From Hermatobates lingyangjiaoensis (Eukaryota > Arthropoda > Insecta > Hemiptera > Hermatobatidae): DNA of 64,000 nt. The DNA is taken from positions 248,001 through 312,000 of the forward strand of contig JAPFBL010000582.1 in the NCBI GenBank assembly GCA_026182355.1, given 5' to 3'. The notes under the pieces were generated by a model. That model was not told the DNA's origin. It did no database searches and saw only the letters and a program-made list of their open reading frames with translations. Positions 1 to 10,094 of the stretch are shown in pieces; the first letter of the stretch is position 1; each line of letters begins with the position of its first letter. The position numbers and the translations under genes were made by a program.

Positions 1-225
1 CGATCCAAACTGGACACAATACGAGTTCGAGATTAACAAAGAGCAACACACAAAGTAGGGAAACACACTTACAGACTCAAATTTTCGGGTAATCCGTCTT
101 CAGGAGAAAAGAGAATGGGAGACCAAGCACGTTGTAGACGCAACGGCAGGTAAGGTTACAACTTGCCGTTGTGTTGCTCTTTGTTAATCTCGAACTCGTA
201 TATATATAAATATATATACCTATAA
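1..225. mobile_element. PLE family C fold-back unit
   Basis: Imperfect inverted repeat. The stretch at about 20-50 (cgagttcgagattaac) reappears inverted at 170-200, next to a TATA tract at 198-225. A hammerhead-like motif lies in the left arm. The unit probably begins before the window. Related family C copies are at 26480-26790, 28040-28140, 44090-44250 and 47860-48060. Confidence 0.65.
76..106 (-). ncRNA. Hammerhead ribozyme, PLE family C
   Basis: On the minus strand: stem I CTC/GAG, core CTGAAGA plus an extra C, stem II of only GG/CC around a short loop, GAAA, stem III AATT, cleavage nucleotide T, then GAG. Stem II is weak in this copy. The stem III palindrome has no loop, so a dimer would be needed for cleavage. 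Confidence 0.6.
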
Positions 226-268
226 ATTACACAAAGCACGACACAGAAAAATGCACACTTACAGAATT

Positions 269-302
269 CTCAATATTTCGAACTGTTGTTCGTCATCAGG
301 AG
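269..302 (-). ncRNA. Hammerhead ribozyme, PLE family B
   Basis: Stem I CTC/GAG, core CTGATGA plus extra C, stem II GAAC/GTTC, GAAA, stem III ATAT, cleavage T, then GAG. All core positions expected for a hammerhead are present except for the added nucleotide before stem II. Confidence 0.7.
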
Positions 303-702
303 TAAACTAGAAGAGAAGACGAAGTGAGAGAAATCTCCCCACGTCGAAGAACGGAGCGCGAATAAAGCAATGAAGAGTCAACCGATGAGAGCAGCACTAG
401 CGTAAAGAAGGAAGTAGGCACGTCGGAGAACGGAAAGGGCAATGCCAAAGTACGAGTATAAGTCAAATACAATAGATAAAATAAACAATTGTAAAACAAC
501 AAATATTGTATTTAAAAAAAAGAGAAGTGAATTTAAATATAAAAAAGAAATAAGTTAAAAATAAAAGGAATAACATATAAAAGTTAACGCTTCTGAACGT
601 TTACATCTGTCATCTCTCATCGGTCGACTCTTCATTGCTTCATTCACGCTCCGTCCTTCGACGTGGGGAGATCTCTCTCACTTTGTCCTCTCTTCTAGTC
701 TA

Positions 703-740
703 CTCCTGATGACGAACAACAACAGTTCGAAATATTGAAT
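703..740 (+). ncRNA. Hammerhead ribozyme, PLE family B (right arm)
   Basis: Mirror copy of the ribozyme at 269-302. CTGATGA at 706-712, extra C, stem II GAAC/GTTC with a longer ACAACA loop, GAAA, ATAT, T, GAATT. Stem I CTC pairs with GAA only in part. Confidence 0.65.
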
Positions 741-800
741 TCTGTAACTGTGCTTTTTATTCTTTTTTCTGTGTTGTGCTTTGTGTAATTTAAAGTTTTA

Positions 801-1379
801 TAGTCCTTGAAGACCGTTTCTTAAATGTAGTTGTTGTGGTGTAAATGTATATCACTATATCACTTACTGCGGTATGATGCTGTAAATTAAAAATTTAAGT
901 TTGACTATAGCAGTACCATGGTAACATCTATTTTTGCCACCCCGGGAAGTCGTAAAACAATGTTCATGATTAATATCTGGTAATCATGAACATTGATTAA
1001 CAGATATTAATCAATGTTCGTTAGATAGTAGATTATCAAGTTTCTATGCATTATTTTGAATTCGATTATAATTTTATCACGACTGTTCAAGAAGATTTTC
1101 AATAATTGTTGAAACTATCTATTGACTGTTTTACCAACTACAGCAGTGATGGCAAATCTATGACACGCGTGTCAGTGCTGACACGCTAGCTCATATTTGA
1201 CGACACGCATCTTCAAAGATAAAAAAAATTCATAATTCTAATATTTATCTGAATATTAACCAAAATTGGTTAATATTATTAATAATAATATTATTACTTA
1301 CGTAAATAATCATTAATAATTTATTTCTGGAACCAGATATGCATATACAATGTAAATGTAGACATGTACAAGTACTATA
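801..1379. other. AT-rich spacer with a small hairpin
   Basis: No gene or element recognised. An inverted repeat lies at about 965-1020 (attaatatctg and cagatattaat). A short GC-richer stretch at 1148-1215 holds the alternating words acacgcgtgtcag and ctgacacgc, possibly a decayed DNA transposon end. Confidence 0.4.
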
Positions 1380-1697
1380 GGTTAGGTTGCAGTGGCAGCT
1401 CTACAAGGGAACACACGTAGGCCGAGCATTGGCCCTTTGTGATACCACACAATGAAGATTGATTCTACAGTGGGAGTCCTAAATTTTGCCTAATTCAAGT
1501 GTATTTAGAGTAGGGATCTTTAATGAGTACCTGACATCGTACAGGCTCGGGACCGACGGTTTAACGTCCTTCTCCGAGGGATGACGTGCTCAGATTTATT
1601 CGCCTCCAGCGTGAATAAATCGAGGGCCAGGTGGGGATCGAACCCCGTTCCTATCAGTTCAGAGGCGAGCACGTAACCACTGAGCTAGCCTGGCTCC
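1380..1697 (-). mobile_element. tRNA-derived SINE, tail type 1
   Basis: Read on the minus strand it starts GGAGCCAGGCTAGCTCAGTGG (A-box-like), then a B box GGTTCGATCC-type stretch, a body with the ccctcgatttattca and ctcggagaaggacgtt words, and a tail ending ccactgcaacctaac. It is one of the most complete copies. The tRNA-like head gives an internal RNA polymerase III promoter. Confidence 0.8.
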
Positions 1698-1959
1698 TTA
1701 CAAGTACTATAATATTGCTTGGCAAATATTCATATTAAAAACATTTAAACACATTGTTTTAATTAATATTAAAACAAAAAATAAATATTAATATAAGAAT
1801 GCTAAATTCTGGTATAAACCCGAAAGAGGAGATTTAGCAGACAAACTTCAGTACCAAAAAAAGGCACTCATTTTTCATAAATATATATTTTCTAATTGAA
1901 TAAATTTACATTTATTTTCGAATCATATATTTATTTTTTGTTTTTAAATTATATATATA

Positions 1960-2345
1960 TATATGATCAAACCACAATATGAAATGGGAAAAACAGACTA
2001 TGATCTTTCAATCGTAACAAGCTGCCTTCGACAGAGGCAATAACCCAATTGAAACACCAGATGCAGAAACATTGTGTTGAGAGGTTGAGAGGAGTGGGAG
2101 GAAAGAGTGGTATTTTAAAAGGTGTAAAGTGCAGGAAAGGACAATATTCTAGGCAGGGATGTTTGGGGAAACAAAGGAGTACAGTAAGAAAGAATAAAAA
2201 GCTATCCACTAGCTGTCTTTATTTCATATTGTGGTTTTTATCATTAATTGTTATTTCACAATAAACATGTAAAACAACAATCAATGTTGAAACCACAATA
2301 AGAAATGGGGAAAAAAACCTAATATCTTTCAACCGTAACAAGTGG
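1960..2345 (-). mobile_element. PLE family A 3' end with fold-back
   Basis: From 2208 down to 1965 this matches the 3' UTR that follows the PLE ORF at 30545-30810: the same ctagctgtc stop region, the aaaggtgtaaag and gggatgtttggggaaac words, then a decayed family A ribozyme at 1996-2038 (core mutated). Beyond 2213 the family A end is repeated inverted, with a ribozyme cut off within its core at 2338-2352. Confidence 0.6.
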
Positions 2346-2394
2346 TCTTCGTGCAAACTAGCTTTTCAAATGGAATAAAGAATCGTTCTCAGGT

Positions 2395-2700
2395 TATCTG
2401 AGTCCGTTAAAATTGCATTAAGATTCCCTAGTCGAAATGCACTTGAGCTAGGCCAAATTTAGGACTTTCAATGCAAAATCTATAGAACCATCGATCAAAC
2501 AAAAAGCCGGTAAACGGCTGAAGTTATCACCCGCTAGGGGATCAAACAATAAACAAAACTAATCTAAATGGACATTTGTAGAACATATAAATGATATAAA
2601 AATTGATAATATTTTGTTTAGAGTTTGATATTTACCTGTTATTTAATTAATTTATAATCCTCTTAAATATTCTGAAATTTAATTAATCAAATGAAATAGT
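2395..2700 (+). mobile_element. SINE 3' part, tail type 2, inverted partner of 3340-3795
   Basis: Carries the tail words gcacttgagctaggccaaat, gatcaaacaaaaagcc, aaacggctgaagttatcac and a long AT-rich extension to 2700. The same extension appears inverted at 3340-3530, so the pair could form an arm of about 270 bp around a TG repeat. Confidence 0.6.
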
Positions 2701-2782
2701 TAACTTAATATATATTCTTTAACTGTGCATTAAGATTGGACAGTTAATGAAGTATTAAAATAAGTTTTTTAGCAAATTGATT

Positions 2783-2808
2783 GCTGTGTGTACGTGTGCG
2801 TGTGCGTA

Positions 2809-2853
<45 letters not shown>

Positions 2854-2975
2854 GTGCGCGTGTGTGCGCGTGTGAGTATTCGTGTGAGTGTGCGTGTGTA
2901 CGTGTGTGCGTGCGCGTGCGCGCGTGTGCGTGCGTGTGTGTGCATGTGTGTATATATGTATGTGTGTATGCGTAT
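2783..2975. repeat. (TG)n/(CGTG)n microsatellite
   Basis: About 190 bp of alternating purine-pyrimidine, mostly TG with many CG steps. It gives spurious Cys-Val frames on one strand and Thr-His frames on the other. Z-DNA-prone. Confidence 0.95.
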
Positions 2976-3339
2976 GTAGTAAATGTCCTCCAGGTTCAAA
3001 ACTCTAGAAAACGTTCTACAAAAGTGTTAAACAAGGTTTTAAAAGGTTGCGATTAAGTTTATACGTACATTAAACAAAAGTCACTTAAATGGATAACAGT
3101 TTTTTTCTTTTTTAACAAACGTAAATTTTCTGCCTTAAGTGCTATTTAAGAAACGAAAGTGTTGCTCATTCCTTATTGGGCACTCATTAACAATGCTTAA
3201 GGAGCTTCATTATGCAGCGCACCAACTGCACCTGGTGTCACCTATCCATTAAGTAATTACCCCCAAAGCTGCTTAACTTTGGAGATCTAGTAGAAACCCT
3301 GTATTTAAAACATGGCAAAGGTCGTTAGCTGAAGCATAT
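2976..3339. other. Spacer without recognised gene
   Basis: Ordinary AT-rich DNA between the TG repeat and the inverted SINE. No coding frame or repeat family recognised. Confidence 0.4.
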
Positions 3340-3795
3340 ATATCAAGTTTACTATTTGATTTGATTAATTAAATTTCAGAATATTTAATACGATTATAAA
3401 TTAATGAAATAACAGGTGAATATCAAACTTTTAATAAATCATTATCAATGTTTACATCATTATATATTCTACAAATGTCCATTTGCATTTTTGTTGTTGT
3501 TAAAGTAGGTAATAAAGTCAGCTGTTTACCAGCTTTTTGTTTGATCGGTGATTCTATAGATTTTACATTGGGAGTCCTAAATTTTCCTAACTCAAGTGCA
3601 TTTCGATTAGGGGATCTTTAACGAGTTCTTGACATCGTACAGGCTCGGGACCGATGGCTTAACACCGTCTCTGAGAGTTGACGTACTTTGATTCATTCGC
3701 CTTCCGTGTGAATTAATCGAGGGCCTGGTGGGGATTGAACCTCTGACTACCAGCCCATAGACGAGTACTTTAACTACTGAGATAACCTGGGCCGT
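3340..3795 (-). mobile_element. tRNA-derived SINE, tail type 2
   Basis: Minus-strand head at about 3795 (cccaggttatctcagtagttaa), B-box region, body with gaggtgttaagccatcggtcc, then the type 2 tail (gatcaaacaaaaagctggtaa). The AT-rich end is inverted relative to 2395-2700. Confidence 0.7.
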
Positions 3796-4131
3796 AGAAC
3801 TCTTAAACATCAAATGGTTATCAAATAGTATAACTGTATCAAATATTGATAAAATAGTGCCAACTGTATGAAATTGTTAAAACAAAGTATCAACCGTATC
3901 AAATATAGAACTCATAAGTATCAAGTTATCAAATGTTTATCAGATACTATCTTCTCTCACATCTCTTCTCCTAAGTTTCCAAAAACTGCTGGTGGTATGG
4001 TTCAATGTGGACGTCGTGGATTTCTTACTTGTCTTATCATCAATCCTGTTCCTTCCTTTACCTCTGTCCATGTAAAACCTCTTTTTACAATGGACCTCTG
4101 TCCATTGTAGCAAAAAACGGACTAGACTAAA

Positions 4132-4186
4132 AATAAGCAAGGCATTTAATGAAATATGTATGAATGAATGTCTGCTCCTAAAATAC

Positions 4187-4221
<35 letters not shown>

Positions 4222-4232
4222 TATATATATTG
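4132..4232 (+). pseudogene. PLE N-terminal ORF fragment ending at LLPxYTN codons
   Basis: The plus strand reads KAFNEICMNECLLLKYTNIYI and runs straight into a (TA)n tract. It matches the C-terminal end of the N-family ORF fragments elsewhere in the window. No start is present, so it is only the terminal piece of a unit. Confidence 0.6.
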
Positions 4233-4234
4233 AT

Positions 4235-4391
4235 AATTAGTATAGGTTGGCAGCAAATCTTCTTGGAGGAATATTTTGTTTAAATGTACCGCAGCTTTGG
4301 TATTAACGACTTTCAAACTAAGCTGTTCCAGTCTCCTGACAATCTTACGAATATAAGGTGGTAATTCCCAAATGAGTTGTCCAAAGGACAT
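4235..4391 (-). pseudogene. PLE N-terminal ORF fragment (MSFGQLIWEL...)
   Basis: About 50 codons from Met-Ser: MSFGQLIWELPPY, a basic RRLEQLSLKVV stretch, then LLPTYTN at the (TA)n border. The same pattern (FGQL/FGEL, KLEKL, FN.., EGLLPxYTN) recurs in at least 15 places here. The downstream RT and endonuclease are missing. Confidence 0.65.
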
Positions 4392-4495
4392 TGAGACACT
4401 TTTTTGAAACACTTTAATAGACATCAACAATTCAAATACAATTGAAAACTAACATAACATGTAAAGAATATAACATAACTTACAAGACCATTGTA

Positions 4496-4532
4496 TACTA
4501 GCTTTCAACTATTCTATAGTCATCGTCAGGTT
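4496..4532 (-). ncRNA. Hammerhead ribozyme (left arm)
   Basis: Stem I AAC/GTA (two of three pairs), core CTGACGA plus T, stem II GACTA/TAGTT, GAAA, stem III AGCT, cleavage A. It differs from the right-arm copy by one stem II base, turning a C into a T. Confidence 0.65.
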
Positions 4533-4594
4533 GGGTCTTTAAACATTTTTCAAAATTTGGAAATTTTAAAATTTTGAAAAATGTTTAAAGACCC

Positions 4595-4631
4595 AACCTG
4601 ACGATGACTATAGAATAGTCGAAAGCTAGTA
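4595..4631 (+). ncRNA. Hammerhead ribozyme (right arm)
   Basis: AAC, CTGACGA at 4598-4604, T, stem II GACTA/TAGTC with loop TAGAA, GAAA, stem III AGCT, A, GTA. All core positions are intact. Confidence 0.7.
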
Positions 4632-4735
4632 TACAATGGTCTTGTAAGTTATGTTATATTCTTTACACGTGATGTTAGTTTTCAATTGTATTTGAATTGT
4701 TGATATCTATTAAAGTGTTTCAAAAAAGTGTCTCA

Positions 4736-4909
4736 ATGTCCTTTGGACAACTCATTTGGGAATTACCACCTTATATTCCTAAGACTGTCAGGAGACTGGA
4801 ACAGCTTAGTTTGAAAGTCGTTAATACCGAAGCTGCGGTACATTTCAACAAAATATTGATAATTGAAGATGATATTGTTCTAGAAAAAAGAAAAAAAAAA
4901 GGCTTATAA
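4736..4909 (+). pseudogene. PLE N-terminal ORF fragment, right arm
   Basis: MSFGQLIWELPPY then VRRLEQLSLKVV and FNKI, near-identical to the inverted copy at 4235-4391. Homology is lost after FNKI, before the LLPxYTN motif. Confidence 0.6.
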
Positions 4910-4915
4910 ATATTG

Positions 4916-5514
4916 AAGGGTAGTTGTGGAGGGGGTGTGGGTAAGTCGAGGAGTGGGGGTAGAGATCGATGTGAGGTCGCCAGTACGCTAGTGTCGCTCG
5001 AAGTGGTGGTGTCGCTCTCAACCATGTCTCCTCTTCGCCGTGTCTAACAAAACCTCTTGGGCATGTCCTCTTCAGCGCCTCCTATTCATCGACAGTCACT
5101 AGCAAACGGACAGTTTCTTCAGGACAACAACCAACAAGAACTCACTCCTGTAAGCTCATATCAAACATAATAATACCCCCTATGCATTATGGCCTAGTTA
5201 ATTTACAAAATACATATAAATTTATATAAAATAATTATACAAAAAAAAATGAACCATTACATTTATTAAAGAAACATTAATTTTAAATTAAAATTTAGAA
5301 ATCAATATCATTAAAGATATAGTTTCCATACAGTATTGAAAATTTCGTTTCAAATGTTCTTTTATATATTTCAATATTCAAGTTTGCTAAAGCATTAATC
5401 AAAATAATATTTAATTAAAGTAAAATAAAATGCAAGTCCTTAGTGTTCTACTAAGTATTTATGAGTTAATTTCTTTACATTCAAATAAATTCTGTTTCTA
5501 CTAGGTAACAGGTA
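4916..5514. other. Spacer without recognised gene
   Basis: A moderately GC-rich start (4920-5110) followed by AT-rich DNA. No repeat family or gene recognised. Confidence 0.4.
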
Positions 5515-5515
5515 A

Positions 5516-5567
<52 letters not shown>

Positions 5568-5581
5568 TATATATATACCAT

Positions 5582-5619
<38 letters not shown>

Positions 5620-5720
5620 ACCAAGTAGTTGTTTATATATATTTATATATAAATTTATACATATTTATATATTTTATATATATACATATATGTGTGTGTG
5701 TATATATATATAACAATATT
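5515..5720. repeat. (TA)n tract with interruptions
   Basis: About 200 bp of TATA with ataccata and gtttata breaks. Its right edge meets a decayed family A end (atttcacataaacacatgaaat) at 5720-5780. Confidence 0.9.
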
Positions 5721-5787
5721 TCACATAAACACATGAAATTTAGTCTTTTTTCCTTATTTCATATTGTGGTTGATCATTTATGTATAT

Positions 5788-5985
5788 ATAAAATTTGGGA
5801 GCAGTTCTTCATTTAAAGATATTTCATTTAATAATTGACCATATTTTGCTGAAATAATTTTTTTGATAAGTTTTTCAAGGTTTTAAATAATATTTAGTAA
5901 TTATAATTATATATAATTTTTAATGTAGTATAATATAATATCAATATTTAGAAACCTTGAAAAATTTATCAGCCTTTGGGGCGAT
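5788..5985. pseudogene. PLE N-terminal ORF fragment, fold-back
   Basis: The minus strand from about 5890 to 5790 reads NLEKLIKKIISAKYGQLLNE then LNEELLPNF before TATA. A short inverted piece (gaaaccttgaaaaatttatcag) lies at 5950-5972. No ribozyme remains. Confidence 0.55.
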
Positions 5986-5989
5986 TCTA

Positions 5990-6065
5990 ATCGAATTATA
6001 ATAGTTAGTTCAGTGATTTATTTTCTGTGTGTTCTTTTGCAAATTCTAGTTTATATATACATTTA
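5990..6065 (+). mobile_element. PLE family J 3'-end fragment
   Basis: Contains gttcagtgatttattttctg and ttttgcaaattctagttta, the same end as 17820-17870 and 29925-29985, then TATA. The ribozyme is lost. Confidence 0.5.
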
Positions 6066-6228
6066 TATATATAGGTGTGCTCTCTAATCGGGATTCGGTC
6101 AATTTTCTAGGATAAAAGATTTTTTAGATAAAAGAATCTCGATTCTATCAAACCATTCTATCACTTATTCTATCAAACGTTCGATATATTATTGAATCTG
6201 CTATATATATATTTACTCCTATCATTGG

Positions 6229-6263
<35 letters not shown>

Positions 6264-6329
6264 TTACATATCAATATATATATATTGATAAAAGTATAGA
6301 GGGTAAAGTAGAAAGAAAATCAATTTTTA

Positions 6330-6700
6330 CCAGGACTCCGTCAGTTCTTCAGGTTCAAATTAAACTCTCATTGCCAAAGTGTATGTTTTTTTATTTAAAA
6401 CTCTTTTCATAGGCCTACAAAACAGAGGAAATATAAGAAATAATACAATCAAATAAAAAAAAAAAAAATAAACTTACATCAAAAGCGGGAAAAGTTACAA
6501 ATAATGAAATTCCTATTGCATTTTCTTATTTGCAACTTATTGTGCTTTTTAAGTAAGTTTAATTTTTGAATGATTGTTTTATTTCTTATATTTCCTCTGT
6601 TTTGTAGACCTATGAAAAAGGTTTTGAAATAAAACGCGACACGTTGGCAAAAAAGAGTTTAGTTTGAACCTGAAGAACTAACCAAGTCCTGATAAAAATA
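6330..6700. mobile_element. PLE family H fold-back, decayed
   Basis: Palindrome with two degraded class III ribozymes: minus strand about 6372-6416, plus strand 6607-6648, where GAAA has become GCGAC. Arms share gtttgaacctgaagaac and the cctctgttttgtagg segment. Confidence 0.6.
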
Positions 6701-7029
6701 TATTTAAATATATTAGAACGATTGTATTTTCTCGAAATGTTTCTTATTGTTGCTAATTGGAGACGTTGATTGTATTATAAAACTCAACTACTGTACAAAT
6801 ATTTACTATTTCACTTCTTTATTCTTGTTTCTAAGACTTGTTTACATTTATAATAAATAAACAGTTCTCAGACATATGAACAAATAAATCAACGAACTAA
6901 CCTTGTTTAATGTCTAAAGGGAGGCCAAATATATTTAATTATCCTCGAATGAGTCTCACATTTATTTGATAGTGCAGTGAGGTATTACGGTTCTCACATT
7001 TCTATATAGTGTAGTTTTAAAATACACAA

Positions 7030-7190
7030 CTACACACAGTTGGGTTTTTGACTCTGACGAAGACCGCTTGTTACGGTTGAAAGATCTTAGCCCCTTGTTT
7101 TCCCATTTCTTATTGTGGTTTGATCATTGATTGTTATTTCACGTGTTTATATGAAATCTTTTTACACATACGTACATGCATGTATATGTA
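7030..7190 (+). mobile_element. PLE family A unit
   Basis: Single-arm copy from gttgggtttttgactctgac to the terminal hairpin tttcacgtgtttatatgaaat. Ribozyme at 7050-7092. This is the usual short family A unit of about 120 bp: ribozyme, tgtggtttgatcattgattg, then a hairpin and TATA. Confidence 0.75.
7050..7092 (+). ncRNA. Hammerhead ribozyme, PLE family A
   Basis: GACT, CTGACGA, extra A, stem II GACCG/CGGTT with loop CTTGTTA, GAAA, stem III AGATCT, cleavage T, then AGCC. The usual AGTC is mutated, weakening stem I. Confidence 0.65.
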
Positions 7191-7194
7191 TATA

Positions 7195-7371
7195 TTGACC
7201 TGGAGAAAAAAATGAATGTTTTTTTTTATATTTCCTCTGTTTGTTAGGCTTATGAAAAAGGTTTTAAATGAAAACCGAAATGCTGGCAATGAGAGTTTAA
7301 TTTGAATCTGAAAAGCTGACCGAGTACTGATAAATTTTATTTGTTTCTACTTCACAGTCAATATTTAATAA

Positions 7372-7415
<44 letters not shown>

Positions 7416-7536
7416 GATCAAACTACAATATGAAATGGGAAATCAAGACTAAGATCATTCAATCGTAACAAGCGGTCTTCGTTTGAGTCATGATCATTGC
7501 GTTTGATCATTCATTGTTATTTCACGTGATTATGTG

Positions 7537-7578
<42 letters not shown>

Positions 7579-7812
7579 GACGGATATATATATTTCGACG
7601 ACGGATGTCGAAATATCGAAGTGAGTTCTGTAGTGTCTTTCTGTGTTCTTTTCTATGTGTTAAAGTGTATATATATATATATATATATATATAACAAGAT
7701 TTCACATAAGCACGTGAAACCCAACTGAGTTGAGTTTTTGACTCTGACGAAGACTACTTGTTGTGTTTGAAAGATCTTAGTATTTTACCCCCAATTTATA
7801 TTGTGGTTTGAT
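7195..7812. mobile_element. Cluster of short PLE units (H, A, J, A) with (TA)n between them
   Basis: Left to right: family H ribozyme 7247-7288 (+, cleavage region mutated); (TA)n 7373-7412; family A fold-back with a mutated minus-strand ribozyme 7447-7489; (TA)n 7540-7575; family J ribozyme fragment 7594-7632 with its gtgagttctgtagtgtctt tail; (TA)n; family A ribozyme 7740-7782 with decayed stem II. Confidence 0.65.
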
Positions 7813-7977
7813 ATAAAACTACTCGTATTTAAAATATTGAACGAAGAAACATAAACGAAAGTCAAACACCGTGATTTCAGCATTTCCGGCTACATGTCAT
7901 CTTCAGGTAAATGAAGAACTCACAAAGATTCATGAACGAAGAGCTTAGAGTCCTTTCTTATCCTCAGTTGGGTTTTT

Positions 7978-8020
7978 GACTCTGATGAAGACCGCTTGTT
8001 ACGGTTGAAATATCTTAGTC
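7978..8020 (+). ncRNA. Hammerhead ribozyme, PLE family A
   Basis: GACT, CTGATGA at 7982-7988, extra A, stem II GACCG/CGGTT, GAAA, stem III ATATCT (palindrome broken by one change from AGATCT), cleavage T, AGTC. Stem I is perfect (GACT/AGTC). The unit runs from about 7968 to 8105. Confidence 0.7.
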
Positions 8021-8109
8021 TTGATTTCCCATTTCATATTGTGATTTGATCATTGATTGTTATTTCACGTGTTTTTTTGTGAAATCTTATATCCTCATAT
8101 ATATATAAC

Positions 8110-8737
8110 AAGATTTTATATCAAACTCGTTTATTGTATTTTACGTATTTGGTTTTTAAAAAGAAATTTAACTTTGCTTTGAAAATAACTGACGTGGAGA
8201 CAAAACTATTCCCAAAAAAACAATTTTAGGTGAAGTGTTACACTCGGGTGTGAAGCACTTGTTTAAATGCAGAGTCAGTCTGTATTTGATGACTGCAGTC
8301 GACTAACATCAAGGTTTGTTTATTGTTTACTGATTGACCTTTGAACTTCCAGTCATTCCCACGCAGTGTTTAATATATTATTTCCTTTCCGACCTGAATC
8401 AAATGGTAAGAAGTCACTTCTCTTGGCTAAATACTAATATAGGTGTTTTATCATATCTGGTATCAAAGAAAAATCCCATATTGATAATAATTTACTAAAA
8501 TTAAAAAATATTGAATTTTATACTTAGGAGTACAGTATACGCTAATATAAAAAATTCTCTCTTTGAATTCATTTTAGTAATACTATGAGTATTATTCTTT
8601 TTAAAATACTCATTTTAAAAAAAAATTAAAAATTTATAATATTTTTAATGAATATGAATTTATTTAAAAATCTTATCATTCATTTTTACAATTATAAAAA
8701 TTTAAACAATTCGTGTTTATTAGGTGATGTGGCAAAA
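8110..8737. other. AT-rich spacer
   Basis: No gene recognised. The segment around 8310-8420 (gtttgtttattgtttactgattga, then cccacgcagtgtttaatatattat) recurs at 10430-10515, so it belongs to an unnamed dispersed repeat. Confidence 0.4.
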
Positions 8738-9436
8738 AAATGTCCAAACATCTCTCCCATCCTAGAATAGTGATAAAGGAGAAAGTGTATATGTTTAGGG
8801 GTTATTTTGGGGTGAAATGTCCAAACATCTCTCCCACCCTAGAATAGTGATAAAGGAGGAAGTATATATATTTAGGGGTTATTTTGAGGTGAAATGTCCA
8901 AACATCTCTCCCTCCCTAGAATAGTGATAAAGGAGGAAGTATATATGTTTAGGGGTTATTTTGAGGTAAAATGTTCAACCATCTCTCCCACCCTAGAATA
9001 GTGATAAAGGAGGAAGTATATATGTTTAGGGGTTATTTTGAGGTGAAATGTCCAAACATCTCTCCCACCCTAGAATAGTGATAAAGGAGGAAGTATATAT
9101 GTTTAGGGGTTATTTTGAGGTAAAATGTTCAAACATCTCTCCCTCCCTAGAATAGTGATAAAGGAGAAAGTATATATGTTTAGGGGTTATTTTGAGGTAA
9201 AATGTTCAAACATCTCTCCCTCCCTAGAATAGTGATAAAGGAGGAAGTATATATGTTTAGGGGTTATTTTGAGGTGACATGTCCAAACATCTCTCCCACC
9301 CTAGAATAGTGATAAAGGAGGAAGTATATATGTTTAGGGGTTATTTTGAGGTAAAATGTCAAAACATCTCTCCCACCCTAGAATAGTGATAAAGGAGAAA
9401 GTATATATGTTTAGGGGTTATTTTGGGGTAAAATGG
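8738..9436. repeat. 77-bp tandem satellite, about nine copies
   Basis: Unit ccaaacatctctcccaccct ... agaatagtgataaagg ... gtttaggggttattttgagg. Successive cctagaatag words start at 8761, 8838 and 8915, a period of 77. Copies differ by a few bases. The last copy abuts a PLE D unit at tgaggtaaaatg. Confidence 0.95.
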
Positions 9437-9484
9437 ATAAACAAACAAAAGTCTCCACACAAATGAAGTTTTATTCAACAACAA

Positions 9485-9522
9485 CAACGCGTTTCGAACA
9501 CTCTGTGTTCATCATCAGGAAG
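9485..9522 (-). ncRNA. Hammerhead ribozyme, PLE family D
   Basis: Core CTGATGA plus T, stem II GAACAC/GTGTTC (one mismatch), GAAA, stem III ACGCGT, cleavage T, GTTG. Stem I is weak in this copy. Confidence 0.7.
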
Positions 9523-9622
9523 ACAACAAGGATGTGATGCAGAAGAGTTGGTCCAGTGAAAACAACTGACCTGAAGGGTTGTTTTCACTGGACCAACCCT
9601 TCAGCACCACATTCTTTGTTGT

Positions 9623-9661
9623 CTTCCTGATGATGAACACAAAGTGTTCGAAACGCGTTGT
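9623..9661 (+). ncRNA. Hammerhead ribozyme, PLE family D
   Basis: CTGATGA 9627-9633, T, stem II GAACAC/GTGTTC closed by AAA, GAAA 9650-9653, stem III ACGCGT, T, GTTG. Core complete. Stem I pairs poorly with the upstream CTTC. Confidence 0.75.
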
Positions 9662-10094
9662 TATTTGTTCAATAAAACTTCATTTGTGTGGAGACTTTTG
9701 TTTATCCATTTTACCTCAGAATGAGTAAATACCACACAATTAACGGATGGCACAACTAATGATTTAGGGGTTAGTTTTTCATTTCTTCATTGTAAAAAAA
9801 GTGCAAAGAAATGAAATATGACCAAATCTGCAACAAAAACAAAAAAATATATATAAAACATTTTCAGTAACATTTCAATCACTGATGCAAATACTGTGAG
9901 GTGTGAATGCTGAAATCCACAGCGTCAATTTTTCATTTCTACAGTTTTTTGAGAATTTATATCTTACACAAGGCTATCAACAGAAACGAAAATTTGCCCC
10001 TTATGTTTTTATATATTTTATACAATTTCAATATTTAAAACAATATTTTTTATCGTCTATATTCTGTATAGTAATTTGTATAAATAACTAAAAA

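Larger units (their letters stand above)
226..800. mobile_element. PLE family B fold-back unit
   Basis: Two long inverted arms (about 226-480 and 590-800) share the acaaagcacgacacagaaaa end, a ribozyme each and the gagagatctccccacgtcgaag segment. The centre near 490-590 is AT-rich and unpaired. A single-arm relative lies at 22740-22985. Open frames across the arms are shared by both strands and show no known domain. Confidence 0.65.
4190..4915. mobile_element. PLE N-family fold-back with two ribozymes
   Basis: Near-perfect palindrome centred near 4562. Left arm 4235-4560 and right arm 4565-4860 carry the same ribozyme and N-terminal ORF in opposite orientation. The left end lies in (TA)n. 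The right arm leaves homology after about 4857. Confidence 0.8.
9437..9740. mobile_element. PLE family D fold-back
   Basis: Arms 9437-9560 and 9585-9720 are inverted copies (gataaacaaacaaaagtctcc on the left, inverted on the right). Each arm holds a ribozyme. The right arm continues into atgagtaaataccacac, the family D tail also seen at 23825, 25425 and 46390. Confidence 0.8.

Noticed and set aside
2769..3056. Cys/Val and Thr/His frames
   Set aside because: Translation of the (TG)n tract on each strand.
7895..7935. Additional minus-strand hammerhead (CTGAAGAT ... GGAAATGCTG)
   Set aside because: Stem II does not pair and stems I and III cannot be assigned.
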